64,000 bases of DNA from Parvularculaceae bacterium. Lineage in GTDB: Bacteria > Pseudomonadota > Alphaproteobacteria > Caulobacterales > Parvularculaceae. A model generated the notes under the pieces. The model worked only from the letters and a program-made list of their open reading frames with translations. It was not told the origin of the DNA and searched no databases. The first letter of the stretch is position 1. The number at the start of each line of letters is the position of its first letter. Shown one piece after another: positions 29,601 through 38,806 of the stretch. Made by a program: the position numbers and the translations under genes. The stretch is taken from contig JAJFFU010000222.1 of the NCBI GenBank assembly GCA_021776465.1, forward strand, positions 1-64,000. The letters run 5' to 3'.

Positions 29601-30503
29601 CTACGGATTACGAAGCTGTTCAAAAACGGCAGCAAGTTCGCTCTGCCCGTGGCCGTCGGCTGCAGCTTGCTTCAGATATCCGAGGACAAGTTCGTTCCAG
29701 CGCGGGTTGACGCCTGCATCCTTCGCGGCCTGCAACGTGATCTGCAATCCAGGAATCCATGCATCAAGAGGCGCTCCATCGCCCTTATAGGTATAGTCTC
29801 GCTGTTCGATCATCTCGATGCTAGACCGCATTGTAGAAAGAAGCAGTCCCGGAATAATGCTGCTTTCCACCATGTCGAGATAGGTACGTAACGGAGCCCC
29901 TTCCGCGTGACAGATGGCGGCGCCCTGCAAAAACGCCAAGCTGGCGCCGGTCACTACTGTCCCGGCAAGCGAAAGGTCGAGAGCAGCGGCGCTGCCGATC
30001 TGTTCACTGACATAAACCGCCTGGCCTGTAAGCGTCTTGAGGGCTGGTTGAAATGCATCAAATGCCGCACGCGGCCCCGAATAGAGAATCGCGCCTTCAG
30101 GCGTCCCGATATGCATCGGGTAAGCCTGGATCGCACCTTCGAGGCAATCAACACTCGCTTTTTTCGTCCAGGCTTCTCCGGCGCGGGCTTCCGCCGGTGT
30201 GCGGGTCGTTAGTTGAACTAGCGTCTTGCCGGATATGGCCTTCGCATTGTCGGGAGTATGCAACAGTTCTGTGAGCGTGGGGTAATCAGCCACACAGGTG
30301 ATTATCAGCGGGCTAGCGATGAGTGCATCGAGAACCGTTTCTGCAATATGGGCACCCTGCGCGGCAAGCCGCTCGGCCTTTGCACGAGAACGGTTCCATA
30401 CAGTGATGGCATACCCCTGCTTCAACAAGACACGAGCGAGCGCAGACCCCATTTCGCCGAGGCCAATCACAGTTACTGAATGTTTTTCGTTTTGGCTAAC
30501 CAT
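29601..30503 (-). CDS. NAD(P)-dependent oxidoreductase of the 6PGDH/imine-reductase-like group
   Basis: VTVIGLGEMGSALARVLLKQGYAITVWNRSRAKAERL; GSAAALDLSLAG segment. Confidence 0.82.
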   Translation of the reverse strand: MVSQNEKHSVTVIGLGEMGSALARVLLKQGYAITVWNRSRAKAERLAAQGAHIAETVLDALIASPLIITCVADYPTLTELLHTPDNAKAISGKTLVQLTTRTPAEARAGEAWTKKASVDCLEGAIQAYPMHIGTPEGAILYSGPRAAFDAFQPALKTLTGQAVYVSEQIGSAAALDLSLAGTVVTGASLAFLQGAAICHAEGAPLRTYLDMVESSIIPGLLLSTMRSSIEMIEQRDYTYKGDGAPLDAWIPGLQITLQAAKDAGVNPRWNELVLGYLKQAAADGHGQSELAAVFEQLRNP

Positions 30504-30525
30504 GAGTTTCCTTTTCCAATGGTTG

Positions 30526-31740
30526 CTAAATTCCGAGCAATGTCACAACGATTGCCGCCGAATCCTCACCCAGAAAACCTCCGCCATTTTCAGCAAGCGC
30601 TATCCGTGCATCTGCGGTCTGCCGTGGTCCTGCATTGCCCCTGAGCTGCAGCACGAGTTCATGGATTTGCGAAAGGCCGGTTGCCCCAATGGGATGACCT
30701 TTGCGCACCAGACCGCCCGACGTGTTGACAGGAACGCGTCCGCCGATTCGGGTATGCCCGTCGGCAAGCAGCCTAACTCCCTCGCCTTCGCCGCAAAGTC
30801 CAAGCGCTTCATAGTAGATCATTTCTGCGGGTGACGAAGCGTCATGCAGTTCAACGCAGTTGACCTCTCTAGGAGTCACGCCTGCAGCTTCATAAGCTTG
30901 ACGTGAAGTCCAGGCGGTCAACTTTTCAGTCCCATCGCTATAGTCATAACCGCTGGCAAGAACAGAACTCAGGATATTAACCGGTTTGGACACACCCAAT
31001 TCGCGCGCAGCCTTCGGAGACATTATGACTGCCGCCGCCGCGCCATCGGCAAGCGGCGAACACATAGTAAGTGTTAGCGGGGCAATGATAGGCGCAGCAG
31101 CCAATACATCTTCAACAGACAGGACCTCGCGGAACTGCGCATTTGGATTGAGACTGCCGTGTATACTGTTCTTGGCGGAAATCGCTGCGAAATCTCGCGC
31201 GGTTGCACCGCTCTTCTGCATGTAATCACGCGCAAGACGGGCATAAATATCCATAAACACCGAGCGGGATTGGCCAGCACCCTCCGCATCGGCGCCATCG
31301 TTCAATATGAATTCGTCAAGCGCTTCGGGGTGTTCAACATCGGCACAGCCAGCAAAAACCGAAAATACTTTTTTCTTGTCAGGACTGTAAAGCTTCTCGA
31401 CCCCAAACGCGAGAACCACATCATACGCACCAAGCGTGACCATAGAGGCGGCCTGTTGAAACGCAGTTGACGCAGTCGCACAAGCGTTTTCGACATTCAC
31501 TACAGGCATCCGTTCAATTCCCAAGCCACGAAGAATTGCTTGGCCGGCTATACAGACTTGGCCGGTGATAATCGGAGCCGCGGCATTGCCTGCCCAAACC
31601 GCCTGGATTTTCGAGGCCTCCACCCCTGCATCGTCCAGCGCCTGACCGATCGCCTCATGCGCGAGGCTTGAAAGGCTACGATCTAGATGCCGTGCGATCC
31701 GCGTTGTTCCAACGCCGGCGATGACAGCGTTCATTTTCAT
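30526..31740 (-). CDS. thiolase family protein (SCP-x/acetyl-CoA acetyltransferase-like)
   Basis: NVENACATASTAFQQA nucleophile Cys; GLVRKGHPIGATGLSQ His motif. Confidence 0.9.
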   Translation of the reverse strand: MKMNAVIAGVGTTRIARHLDRSLSSLAHEAIGQALDDAGVEASKIQAVWAGNAAAPIITGQVCIAGQAILRGLGIERMPVVNVENACATASTAFQQAASMVTLGAYDVVLAFGVEKLYSPDKKKVFSVFAGCADVEHPEALDEFILNDGADAEGAGQSRSVFMDIYARLARDYMQKSGATARDFAAISAKNSIHGSLNPNAQFREVLSVEDVLAAAPIIAPLTLTMCSPLADGAAAAVIMSPKAARELGVSKPVNILSSVLASGYDYSDGTEKLTAWTSRQAYEAAGVTPREVNCVELHDASSPAEMIYYEALGLCGEGEGVRLLADGHTRIGGRVPVNTSGGLVRKGHPIGATGLSQIHELVLQLRGNAGPRQTADARIALAENGGGFLGEDSAAIVVTLLGI

Positions 31741-31749
31741 GGCCAGGCT

Positions 31750-32442
31750 CTATGCTCCCGAATAGCGGCCACCATCAAGAACGATGATCGCACCTGTCAT
31801 GAAACCCGCATAAGGAGAAGCCAGAAAAAGGATAGTGGCGGCCATCTCCTCTGCATCGCCGTGGCGCCCAATCGGCGGGAGATCAGATTTCGCCGCTGCC
31901 ACCGAGCCTTCCAGCGGTCCGGCACAAAGGCAGTTTGAGCGCACGCCGTCAACGCCGAAGCGCAATGCCTGCATCCTGGTCAGGTTGACGATAGATGCTG
32001 CTGCGGCCGTATAGGCCGATGACCCGGACGGCCCGCCCATCTGTGCGTAGGAAGAAGTTACATTGATGATGTTTCCTTTGCTCGCCTGCAAAGGCGGCAG
32101 GGCGAATTGTGTGCAGAACATGCTTACAGCCAGTGCGCCGTCGATAGTTGCATCCCAATCATCGGGCGTGATCTGTTCAAAGGGCTTGTCCTCGCGAAAA
32201 TCTGCAGCATTGACAAGTACATCCAGACCGCCGAGCGCCGTAAGGGCGCCGTCCACGACTCGTTTACACCCTTCCGCTGTATAGAGATCTCCCGTGAATT
32301 CGGTCGCTCTGTCGGTCGGCGCACCATGCACCGCAACCGATGCGCCGTGCTCTACGAAAGCGCGGGCCACTGCTGAAGCGATCGGCTTATCGACGCCGGT
32401 AACAAAAACCCGTTTGCCCGTGAAACTCATCTCCATTTTCAT
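31750..32442 (-). CDS. SDR family oxidoreductase
   Basis: Short-chain dehydrogenase fold (VFVTGVDKPIASAVARAF, SSAYTAAAASIVNL); cofactor motif divergent. Confidence 0.83.
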   Translation of the reverse strand: MKMEMSFTGKRVFVTGVDKPIASAVARAFVEHGASVAVHGAPTDRATEFTGDLYTAEGCKRVVDGALTALGGLDVLVNAADFREDKPFEQITPDDWDATIDGALAVSMFCTQFALPPLQASKGNIINVTSSYAQMGGPSGSSAYTAAAASIVNLTRMQALRFGVDGVRSNCLCAGPLEGSVAAAKSDLPPIGRHGDAEEMAATILFLASPYAGFMTGAIIVLDGGRYSGA

Positions 32443-32446
32443 TGTA

Positions 32447-33847
32447 TTATCCTCTTAAACCGGATGCCTTCAGCTTTTCAGCGAACCGGTCCACAATGAG
32501 AATGAAGCGCCGGACGATTTCTTCGATTTCGTCTTCAGTCGCGACGAGCGCCGGCGCCATCGCGGCCAAAACCCGGCCATGTCCGCCGCGCACCAGTAGC
32601 TTTTCTTCAAGCGCCGCCTTGCTGAGCAGGCTGCCTACAGCAGTCGGGTCAGAGAACGGACGGCGGCTCGCCTTATCAGCGTCAAACTCGACGCCGATAA
32701 TCATTCCTTTGCCGCGGATATCGCCCACAAGCTCATGATCTCCAACGGCCTCGCGCACCCGTCGCAGCAGAAGTGCGCCCATAACGTTAGCCTTCGCCAG
32801 CAGACCTTCTCGGTCGAGGATATCTATGTTCGCAAGAGCAACAGCGGCGGCAACCGAGTGGCCCGAGGCCGTAAAGCCATGACCGAACAAGCCGTCATCA
32901 GTAGTTTCGCCATAAAGTACATCAGCGACACGCTGCGAGATCATGCAAGCCGACATCGGGAAATAACCGCTGGTGATCCCTTTGGACACGCTGATCAGAT
33001 CAGCGCCCACCCCGAATTCAGGGCTTGCGAACCAGGCGCCTGTCCGACCGAACGCGGTGATTACTTCATCCGCGATCATCAATATATCATAGCGGTCGAG
33101 CACCTCGCGGATTGCGCGGAAGTATCCGTCAGGCGGTACAAGCACGCCGCCCGCACCGGTTACCGGTTCGGCGATGAAAGCAGCAACAGTATCCGGCCCT
33201 TCTCGCTGGATAAGCGCATCGAGTTCGTCAGCCAGCCAACGAACGTAACTGTTCATATCTTCGATATTGGCTGGCCTGCGGTGAAAGTCGTGCATATGCG
33301 TGTGCAATACGCCATCAATAGGCAGATCAAACGTGCGATGCACTAGCGGGATGCCGCTCAAGCTTCCAGATGCGATTGTCGAACCGTGATAGGCGGAAAT
33401 ACGCGAAATGATCTTCTTTTTTTGCGGTAAACCGCGAACATTATTATAGCGCCGTACAAGCTTAATCTGCGTATCATTCGCATCGGAACCGCTATTACCA
33501 TAGACTACGCGGCTTATATTATCCGGCGCGATCCCTAACAATCGCTCTGTTAATCGAACGATCGGTTCGTTGCTGAATTGTGCGAAGCTGTGGATTGAAC
33601 TTGTGCGCACCATCTGGCTAGCCGCGGCGTCCGCGAGCTCTTTGCGGCCATACCCTATATTGGTGCACCACAATCCTGCGGCGGCATCAAGATAGCGTTC
33701 TCCGTCAGTTGTCGTGAGCCACAGCCCCTTAGCTTCATCCCATATTACGACATCGCGGTCCATTTGCGAATGCAATGACGAATAGGGATGTATGAGGCCA
33801 GCTTTATCGACCAATTGTAAAGTTTGATTTGAATTGTATTCCGTCAT
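32447..33847 (-). CDS. class III (omega-type) aminotransferase
   Basis: YLDAAAGLWCTNIGYGRKE, MIADEVITAFGRTGAWFASPEFGVGADLISVSKGITSGYFP PLP-Lys region. Confidence 0.92.
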   Translation of the reverse strand: MTEYNSNQTLQLVDKAGLIHPYSSLHSQMDRDVVIWDEAKGLWLTTTDGERYLDAAAGLWCTNIGYGRKELADAAASQMVRTSSIHSFAQFSNEPIVRLTERLLGIAPDNISRVVYGNSGSDANDTQIKLVRRYNNVRGLPQKKKIISRISAYHGSTIASGSLSGIPLVHRTFDLPIDGVLHTHMHDFHRRPANIEDMNSYVRWLADELDALIQREGPDTVAAFIAEPVTGAGGVLVPPDGYFRAIREVLDRYDILMIADEVITAFGRTGAWFASPEFGVGADLISVSKGITSGYFPMSACMISQRVADVLYGETTDDGLFGHGFTASGHSVAAAVALANIDILDREGLLAKANVMGALLLRRVREAVGDHELVGDIRGKGMIIGVEFDADKASRRPFSDPTAVGSLLSKAALEEKLLVRGGHGRVLAAMAPALVATEDEIEEIVRRFILIVDRFAEKLKASGLRG

Positions 33848-33848
33848 G

Positions 33849-34619
33849 TCAGTTGCGCCCTCCCCATGTTCGCCGGGCTGTGAGCCCTCCATCATTTACG
33901 AGGACGCTGCCGGTATAATAAGCAGCGCCATCGGTGGCTAAATAGACCATTGTTGATGCGCACTCCTCCATCGTGCCAATCCGCTTGAGCGCGGCAGCAT
34001 TTTCAATGAAGGCGTAGACCTGACCGTCCGTCGCCTCATTCTCTGCTGCTATCAACGGCGTATCGATATACCCAGGACACACTACGTTGACGCGAACATC
34101 GGGCGCCAGCTCAAGCGCAAGGGAACGACCAAGATTGATCATCCCGCTCTTTACGCAGGCATAAACGTAGCTATCAGTCGGGCCAGCAAACAGTCCGCAT
34201 ACTGATGCGTTAAAGATCGCCGACCCTTTGCTTTTCCGAAGCTCTGGCAACGCATACTGGGTAAGAAAAAAGGCAGATCGCAAATTTACATTCAGCACCT
34301 TCCGGAAATGCTCTTCGGTGACATCTTCCGGGTACGAAAGATCACCGATGCCGGCGTTGTTGACCAGACAATCAACCCCTCCAAATGCCTCAACTGTTTC
34401 GTTAATTATGTGACGACAATCGCTGAGATCACCGACATCACCCACTACCGGCGTTAAGTCACGCCCCCCTCCCATTTTCTCAATTGCAACCCTAACCCTC
34501 TCCAGATCCCGCCCGTGAACGGCCACGCGTGCGCCCTCGGCTCGCATCAACTTTGCAGCAGCAAATCCTATGCCCATAGTACTGCCTGTGACTAATATTC
34601 TCTTGCCAGCTAGTCTCAC
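33849..34619 (-). CDS. SDR family oxidoreductase
   Basis: ILVTGSTMGIGFAAAKLM, NNAGIG, YVYACVKSGMINL. Confidence 0.92.
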   Translation of the reverse strand: MRLAGKRILVTGSTMGIGFAAAKLMRAEGARVAVHGRDLERVRVAIEKMGGGRDLTPVVGDVGDLSDCRHIINETVEAFGGVDCLVNNAGIGDLSYPEDVTEEHFRKVLNVNLRSAFFLTQYALPELRKSKGSAIFNASVCGLFAGPTDSYVYACVKSGMINLGRSLALELAPDVRVNVVCPGYIDTPLIAAENEATDGQVYAFIENAAALKRIGTMEECASTMVYLATDGAAYYTGSVLVNDGGLTARRTWGGRN

Positions 34620-34657
34620 CTTGCTGTCCTCTTTTTTTTGGACCGTCCGCGCTGAAT

Positions 34658-35683
34658 TCAGCTTGAATAACGGCCCCGATATTGCTCCCAGAGTTCTTCG
34701 AATCGCGGATCGATGAGATCGATCAACCCAGCGAGCTCCGGCTTTTCACCGGGAAGTGTAAGCTTCATGCTTTCCGCCATTTCGGCAGGCGTAAGGAAAA
34801 AATAGGGATCAAGTTCATTCTCCATTGTCTCTGTGACAAGGCGCAGCCCTGCTGCAGCCTGAAAGGCGTAAATTTCTTTCAGGCGTTGCTTTTCCTCTTT
34901 TAAGGACATGTCAGGAAAATATAGCTTGAGCGCCATGCGTGCGAGGTCTTCGTCCGCCTCCGCCCACATCAACATTTCCGCGACGTCCCAGAGCGGATGA
35001 CCGAATGCACCGCCGTCCCAATCGATGAACATTAAGTCGCCATCGGGGCTGAAAATCATATTGGCGAAAACCATGTCGTTATGCGTAAACTTCGGTATAA
35101 AGGGTCCGATCGCCGCTTCCAGTTCATCTACAATCTTACGATAGCGCGGGATGCGATCAGCCCATGCCGATGGGACATTTCCAGTCGACGGCTTGCCAGT
35201 TTCACAAACATTCAGATATCGGCGGATTGTGTCGAACGGCCACCAATAGCTGATCGTTTCATGGACCGCGTAGCCGCCGTTATGTAATACCTTCATTCGG
35301 TCAATGATCGTGCGGATAATTTCCGGCTCGCCCATCTGCTCGAGTGACATCCCCGCGCCTTCCTGAAAAGCGGTGATCGAGAGATTTGGTTCGGCGTAAA
35401 GGAGCGCTGGTCCAAGTCCCAGTCGGTACGCGGCCCTCACACACTCTACGACTGAAGTTTGCCGCGTACGATATTGGTCAAACCCCACCCGAGCGACCGA
35501 GCACCGCCCGTCGTTTTCCGTGATGAAGAAAGTCCGGTTCTGAAGACCGCCAAATTTCTGCTCGACTTTCACCTCGCCTGTCCAGATCGGAAGCGCTTGG
35601 ATATGGGAAATAGTTTCTTCGGGTGTCCAGGCGCGCCGGACCACTGAGATTTCATTGATTATTGGCTTGCTTGGCATCAACAC
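34658..35683 (-). CDS. aminoglycoside phosphotransferase / choline kinase-like protein
   Basis: FTHNDMVFANMIF and MFIDWDGGAFGHPLWDVAEM Brenner and DFG-like motifs. Confidence 0.87.
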   Translation of the reverse strand: MLMPSKPIINEISVVRRAWTPEETISHIQALPIWTGEVKVEQKFGGLQNRTFFITENDGRCSVARVGFDQYRTRQTSVVECVRAAYRLGLGPALLYAEPNLSITAFQEGAGMSLEQMGEPEIIRTIIDRMKVLHNGGYAVHETISYWWPFDTIRRYLNVCETGKPSTGNVPSAWADRIPRYRKIVDELEAAIGPFIPKFTHNDMVFANMIFSPDGDLMFIDWDGGAFGHPLWDVAEMLMWAEADEDLARMALKLYFPDMSLKEEKQRLKEIYAFQAAAGLRLVTETMENELDPYFFLTPAEMAESMKLTLPGEKPELAGLIDLIDPRFEELWEQYRGRYSS

Positions 35684-35861
35684 TTCCTACCGGCGAAACC
35701 CGACCGGCTCCCGGTCCGAACAGAGTCAACTGGAACCGTCACAAGGGACTCGCCACACATTTAGCCTCACAAAAGGCTGCACCCCAGAACCGCAACTCGC
35801 CGCAGTCTTTCGCAATACAGTCATTCATTGAACCGCCACCCTAGCCTGCAAGCAACATGTT

Positions 35862-35886
35862 TGCAATACTGTCCTACATTATTGCA
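35862..35886. promoter_or_regulatory. Candidate GntR operator site 1
   Basis: TGCAATA-C-TGT-CCT-ACA-T-TATTGCA: fully symmetric outside one flanking position and the central triplet; lies between the divergent kinase and PQQ genes. Confidence 0.6.
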
Positions 35887-35975
35887 TTCTGTTATTGACT
35901 TTAACGGTGATTTAAGGGCATTCAGAAAGTTGTGACCGACCATGCTTCAATCGAAGCGAAGCGGGAGATTTCTGA

Positions 35976-38078
35976 ATGGGCGAACGCAGCATGAAAGTCA
36001 CCGCAAGGTTTCTTGCCTGGATTTTTGTTACATCATCTATTTTCCTTGCTAGCTGCTCCGGCAACAATGCTGACGAGCCCGACGACGCAGCCCCACAAAA
36101 CACAGATTGGGAATTTCTCGGAAACACGCCGGAGATGCAGCATCACGCTCCGCTCTCGACGATCAATACCGAAAACGTTGACCAACTCGGCCTCGCCTGG
36201 TGGGTTGAGATGCCTGCCATTGATGGTCTTGTTGGCAATCCGCTTGTTAAGGATGGTGTCATTTTTCAAGGGGGCCCCAGTGGACAGATTTTCGCCAACG
36301 ACATCAAAACGGGCAAGCTGCTTTGGTCCTATGAAGACACCGCTGATTTTAGCGACACCTCTTTAAGCGGCTATTGGGGCAGACGCATGAACCGCGGCGT
36401 CGCCCTTTCCGGCGGAAACGCAATCATTGCGACAGGGGATTGCCGCATTGTGGCTGTCGACCAGAAAACAGGCAAAAAGGTATGGGAAGCCACGTCCTGC
36501 AATTCGAAAGAAATGTACGCAATCACCGCTGCGCCGCGCGTTGGGGCCGGGCTGGTTTTCACGGGCAACGCCTGCATGGATACCGGCATGACGCGCGGAT
36601 ATGTTGACGCGTTAGACGATCGCACCGGCGAGCAACGCTGGCGATTCTATACGGTGCCTGGCGATCCCTCCAAGGATCAAGATAGTCCCTTATACGAAAT
36701 GGCTGCAAAAACCTGGGGCACGGGATGGTACGACAAGTCTCATGGCTGTGGCAGCGCCTGGGACGCAATGACTTATGATCCCGAACTCAACTTGCTATAC
36801 ATCGGCATAGGCGGCCCATCGCCTTTCAATCCGAGCGAACGCGCTCCTGACGCAGGCGATGAATTGTTCACCAACTCAATCGTTGCGGTGGATGCAACTA
36901 CAGGCGAATATAAGTGGCATTTCAAGCAGACGCCAAATGACGGATGGAATTATGATGCTTCTGTTGGCATCATGGTCGCCAACTTGCCAATTGACGGACA
37001 ATCGCGTCGCGTGGTCTTGAGCGTTCCTAAAAATGGCTTTGCCTATGTTCTTGACGCAAAGACCGGAGCGTTTCTATCAGGAAGCGCTTATACCGACATG
37101 AATTGGGCAATAGACCTCGACGCAAAAGGTCGACCTATTCCGAATCCTGATGGTCAATATTGGCGACGCCCAAATGAATCAAATATCGTTCTACCCAGCC
37201 TTGCAGGCAGCCACGGCTGGGAAGCGCTGGCCTACGACCCTGAAGCTAATCTGCTTTATATTCCCGTCATGGTGATGCCGACCAGGGTAACACCCGACCC
37301 AACCGCCCTGCTCGGGGGAGTTTTGATGGATTTTTACTACGGTAGCTCCGGAGACCCCGAGTGGAAGGCCCGTGGTGAAATCGTCGCGTGGGACCCTCTC
37401 TCTAACCAATTGAAGTGGCGTCAGCAGGCCGAGCTGCCGATCAATGGGGGGCTACTGCATACCAGCGGCGGAATCGTTTTTCAGGGAATGGCCGATGGCA
37501 GACTTACCGCTTTTGACTCTAAATCGGGAAAAGTGCTTTGGAGTCAACAAACAGGAGGCGCTATCCGCGCTGCACCCTCTACGGTAATGGTTGATGGCGA
37601 CCAATATTTGATTGTATCGACCGGGAACGGTGCGGCTTCCGCAACTGGATCCTATTTCTCTCGATACACCTCAACACTTAAGTCCCGTACGCCACCGCGC
37701 CTTTTGGCTTTCCGAATCGGCGGAATGAAGGATTATCCACCACTGGCTGAAGTTGAACCAGTCGGTCGCCCTTCAGCGAATCGTCAGGATGCGGATCTCG
37801 CCAGAAAAGGCAAAGTAATCTATGAGACTTATGGCTGCGTGGACTGCCATGGCTTTCATGGCGACGCCGTGGGCGGACGCATTCCAAGCCTTGTTCACCG
37901 GCCTCCTTTAAATTTGGATTATTTCAAGTCCGTCGTGCAAGGCGGAATAATGTCTAAGAACGGCGGCGGCATGCCATCGTTCGAGGATATGTCGGACGAG
38001 GAAGCGGAAGCACTCTTTGCATATATTACAAATGAAGCTTGGGACGCGCATGAAAAGAAAGGGGCATTCAGTGAGTAG
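35976..38078 (+). CDS. PQQ-dependent quinohemoprotein dehydrogenase-like protein (C-terminal cytochrome c)
   Basis: Lipoprotein-like N-terminus (FLASCSGN), PQQ propeller repeats (DAKTGAFL, DSKSGKVLW), C-terminal CVDCH heme motif. Confidence 0.87.
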   Translation: MGERSMKVTARFLAWIFVTSSIFLASCSGNNADEPDDAAPQNTDWEFLGNTPEMQHHAPLSTINTENVDQLGLAWWVEMPAIDGLVGNPLVKDGVIFQGGPSGQIFANDIKTGKLLWSYEDTADFSDTSLSGYWGRRMNRGVALSGGNAIIATGDCRIVAVDQKTGKKVWEATSCNSKEMYAITAAPRVGAGLVFTGNACMDTGMTRGYVDALDDRTGEQRWRFYTVPGDPSKDQDSPLYEMAAKTWGTGWYDKSHGCGSAWDAMTYDPELNLLYIGIGGPSPFNPSERAPDAGDELFTNSIVAVDATTGEYKWHFKQTPNDGWNYDASVGIMVANLPIDGQSRRVVLSVPKNGFAYVLDAKTGAFLSGSAYTDMNWAIDLDAKGRPIPNPDGQYWRRPNESNIVLPSLAGSHGWEALAYDPEANLLYIPVMVMPTRVTPDPTALLGGVLMDFYYGSSGDPEWKARGEIVAWDPLSNQLKWRQQAELPINGGLLHTSGGIVFQGMADGRLTAFDSKSGKVLWSQQTGGAIRAAPSTVMVDGDQYLIVSTGNGAASATGSYFSRYTSTLKSRTPPRLLAFRIGGMKDYPPLAEVEPVGRPSANRQDADLARKGKVIYETYGCVDCHGFHGDAVGGRIPSLVHRPPLNLDYFKSVVQGGIMSKNGGGMPSFEDMSDEEAEALFAYITNEAWDAHEKKGAFSE

Positions 38079-38131
38079 GAAAAGTTTGTTCTTCTCTCGG
38101 CCGTCCTCACATTCGAGCAGAGAGCAAATAA

Positions 38132-38806
38132 ATGGATGCTAGAACACTGAGCATTTGTATCGGTGCTGTTGCGCTTGCTGTTGGTGGAGCCGTTTACGGC
38201 GTAAAATTCTGCAAGATCAAGAATTACCTGATTGGAATTGAATGGTTCGTACTTGCAATTTCTTCAACTAATTTCATGATTTATGTGTTGACTCATTCAT
38301 CAATAACCTATGCCGGCGTTGTATTTCTTGACACATTTTCCAGAGCGTTCGGCATACCGGTTGTCACCGTCGCGGGGTTAATGATTCTAACGCACGGCTA
38401 TCGCCCTTCTGTTCGTGCAGACATTCTCTTTTTTGTATTTAGTTGCATTGGAACACTTATCATCCTCGCCGATCCTTTTGCTAAATTTCTTCCCTATTTC
38501 CTTTTGCTGATGTGGAGTTTGTTCTCAATTTACCTTTTGTATTTCGCTTACAAACTTTTCAAAGAAGGGGAAACTCTGCCTGCGTTTGGGATGGTTCTTG
38601 TGGCGTTGACCAATCAAGCTATCGCGACAATATATGACTTCTATACGATCCCTGGAGATGAAACGAACATTGTTTTTAACTTTTTTACGATCGCTCTGTT
38701 CGTATGGACATTTTTGACTGTTCAGACTTGGTATTCATATTGCGCCTTTCAGCGCTCGATCAATACGAATGATAAAGCTACAATAGTAAGCGGCCCTCAG
38801 CCATGA
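38132..38806 (+). CDS. integral membrane protein of unknown function
   Basis: 224 aa with multiple hydrophobic segments; its stop codon overlaps the start of the MFS gene. Confidence 0.7.
   Translation: MDARTLSICIGAVALAVGGAVYGVKFCKIKNYLIGIEWFVLAISSTNFMIYVLTHSSITYAGVVFLDTFSRAFGIPVVTVAGLMILTHGYRPSVRADILFFVFSCIGTLIILADPFAKFLPYFLLLMWSLFSIYLLYFAYKLFKEGETLPAFGMVLVALTNQAIATIYDFYTIPGDETNIVFNFFTIALFVWTFLTVQTWYSYCAFQRSINTNDKATIVSGPQP

Noticed and set aside
27393-35683. Assignment of the operon to fumonisin or isopropylamine degradation
   Set aside because: Some enzyme classes overlap (aminotransferase, alcohol dehydrogenases, kinase) but there is no FumD-like esterase and no one-to-one synteny I can establish; kept as unknown substrate.
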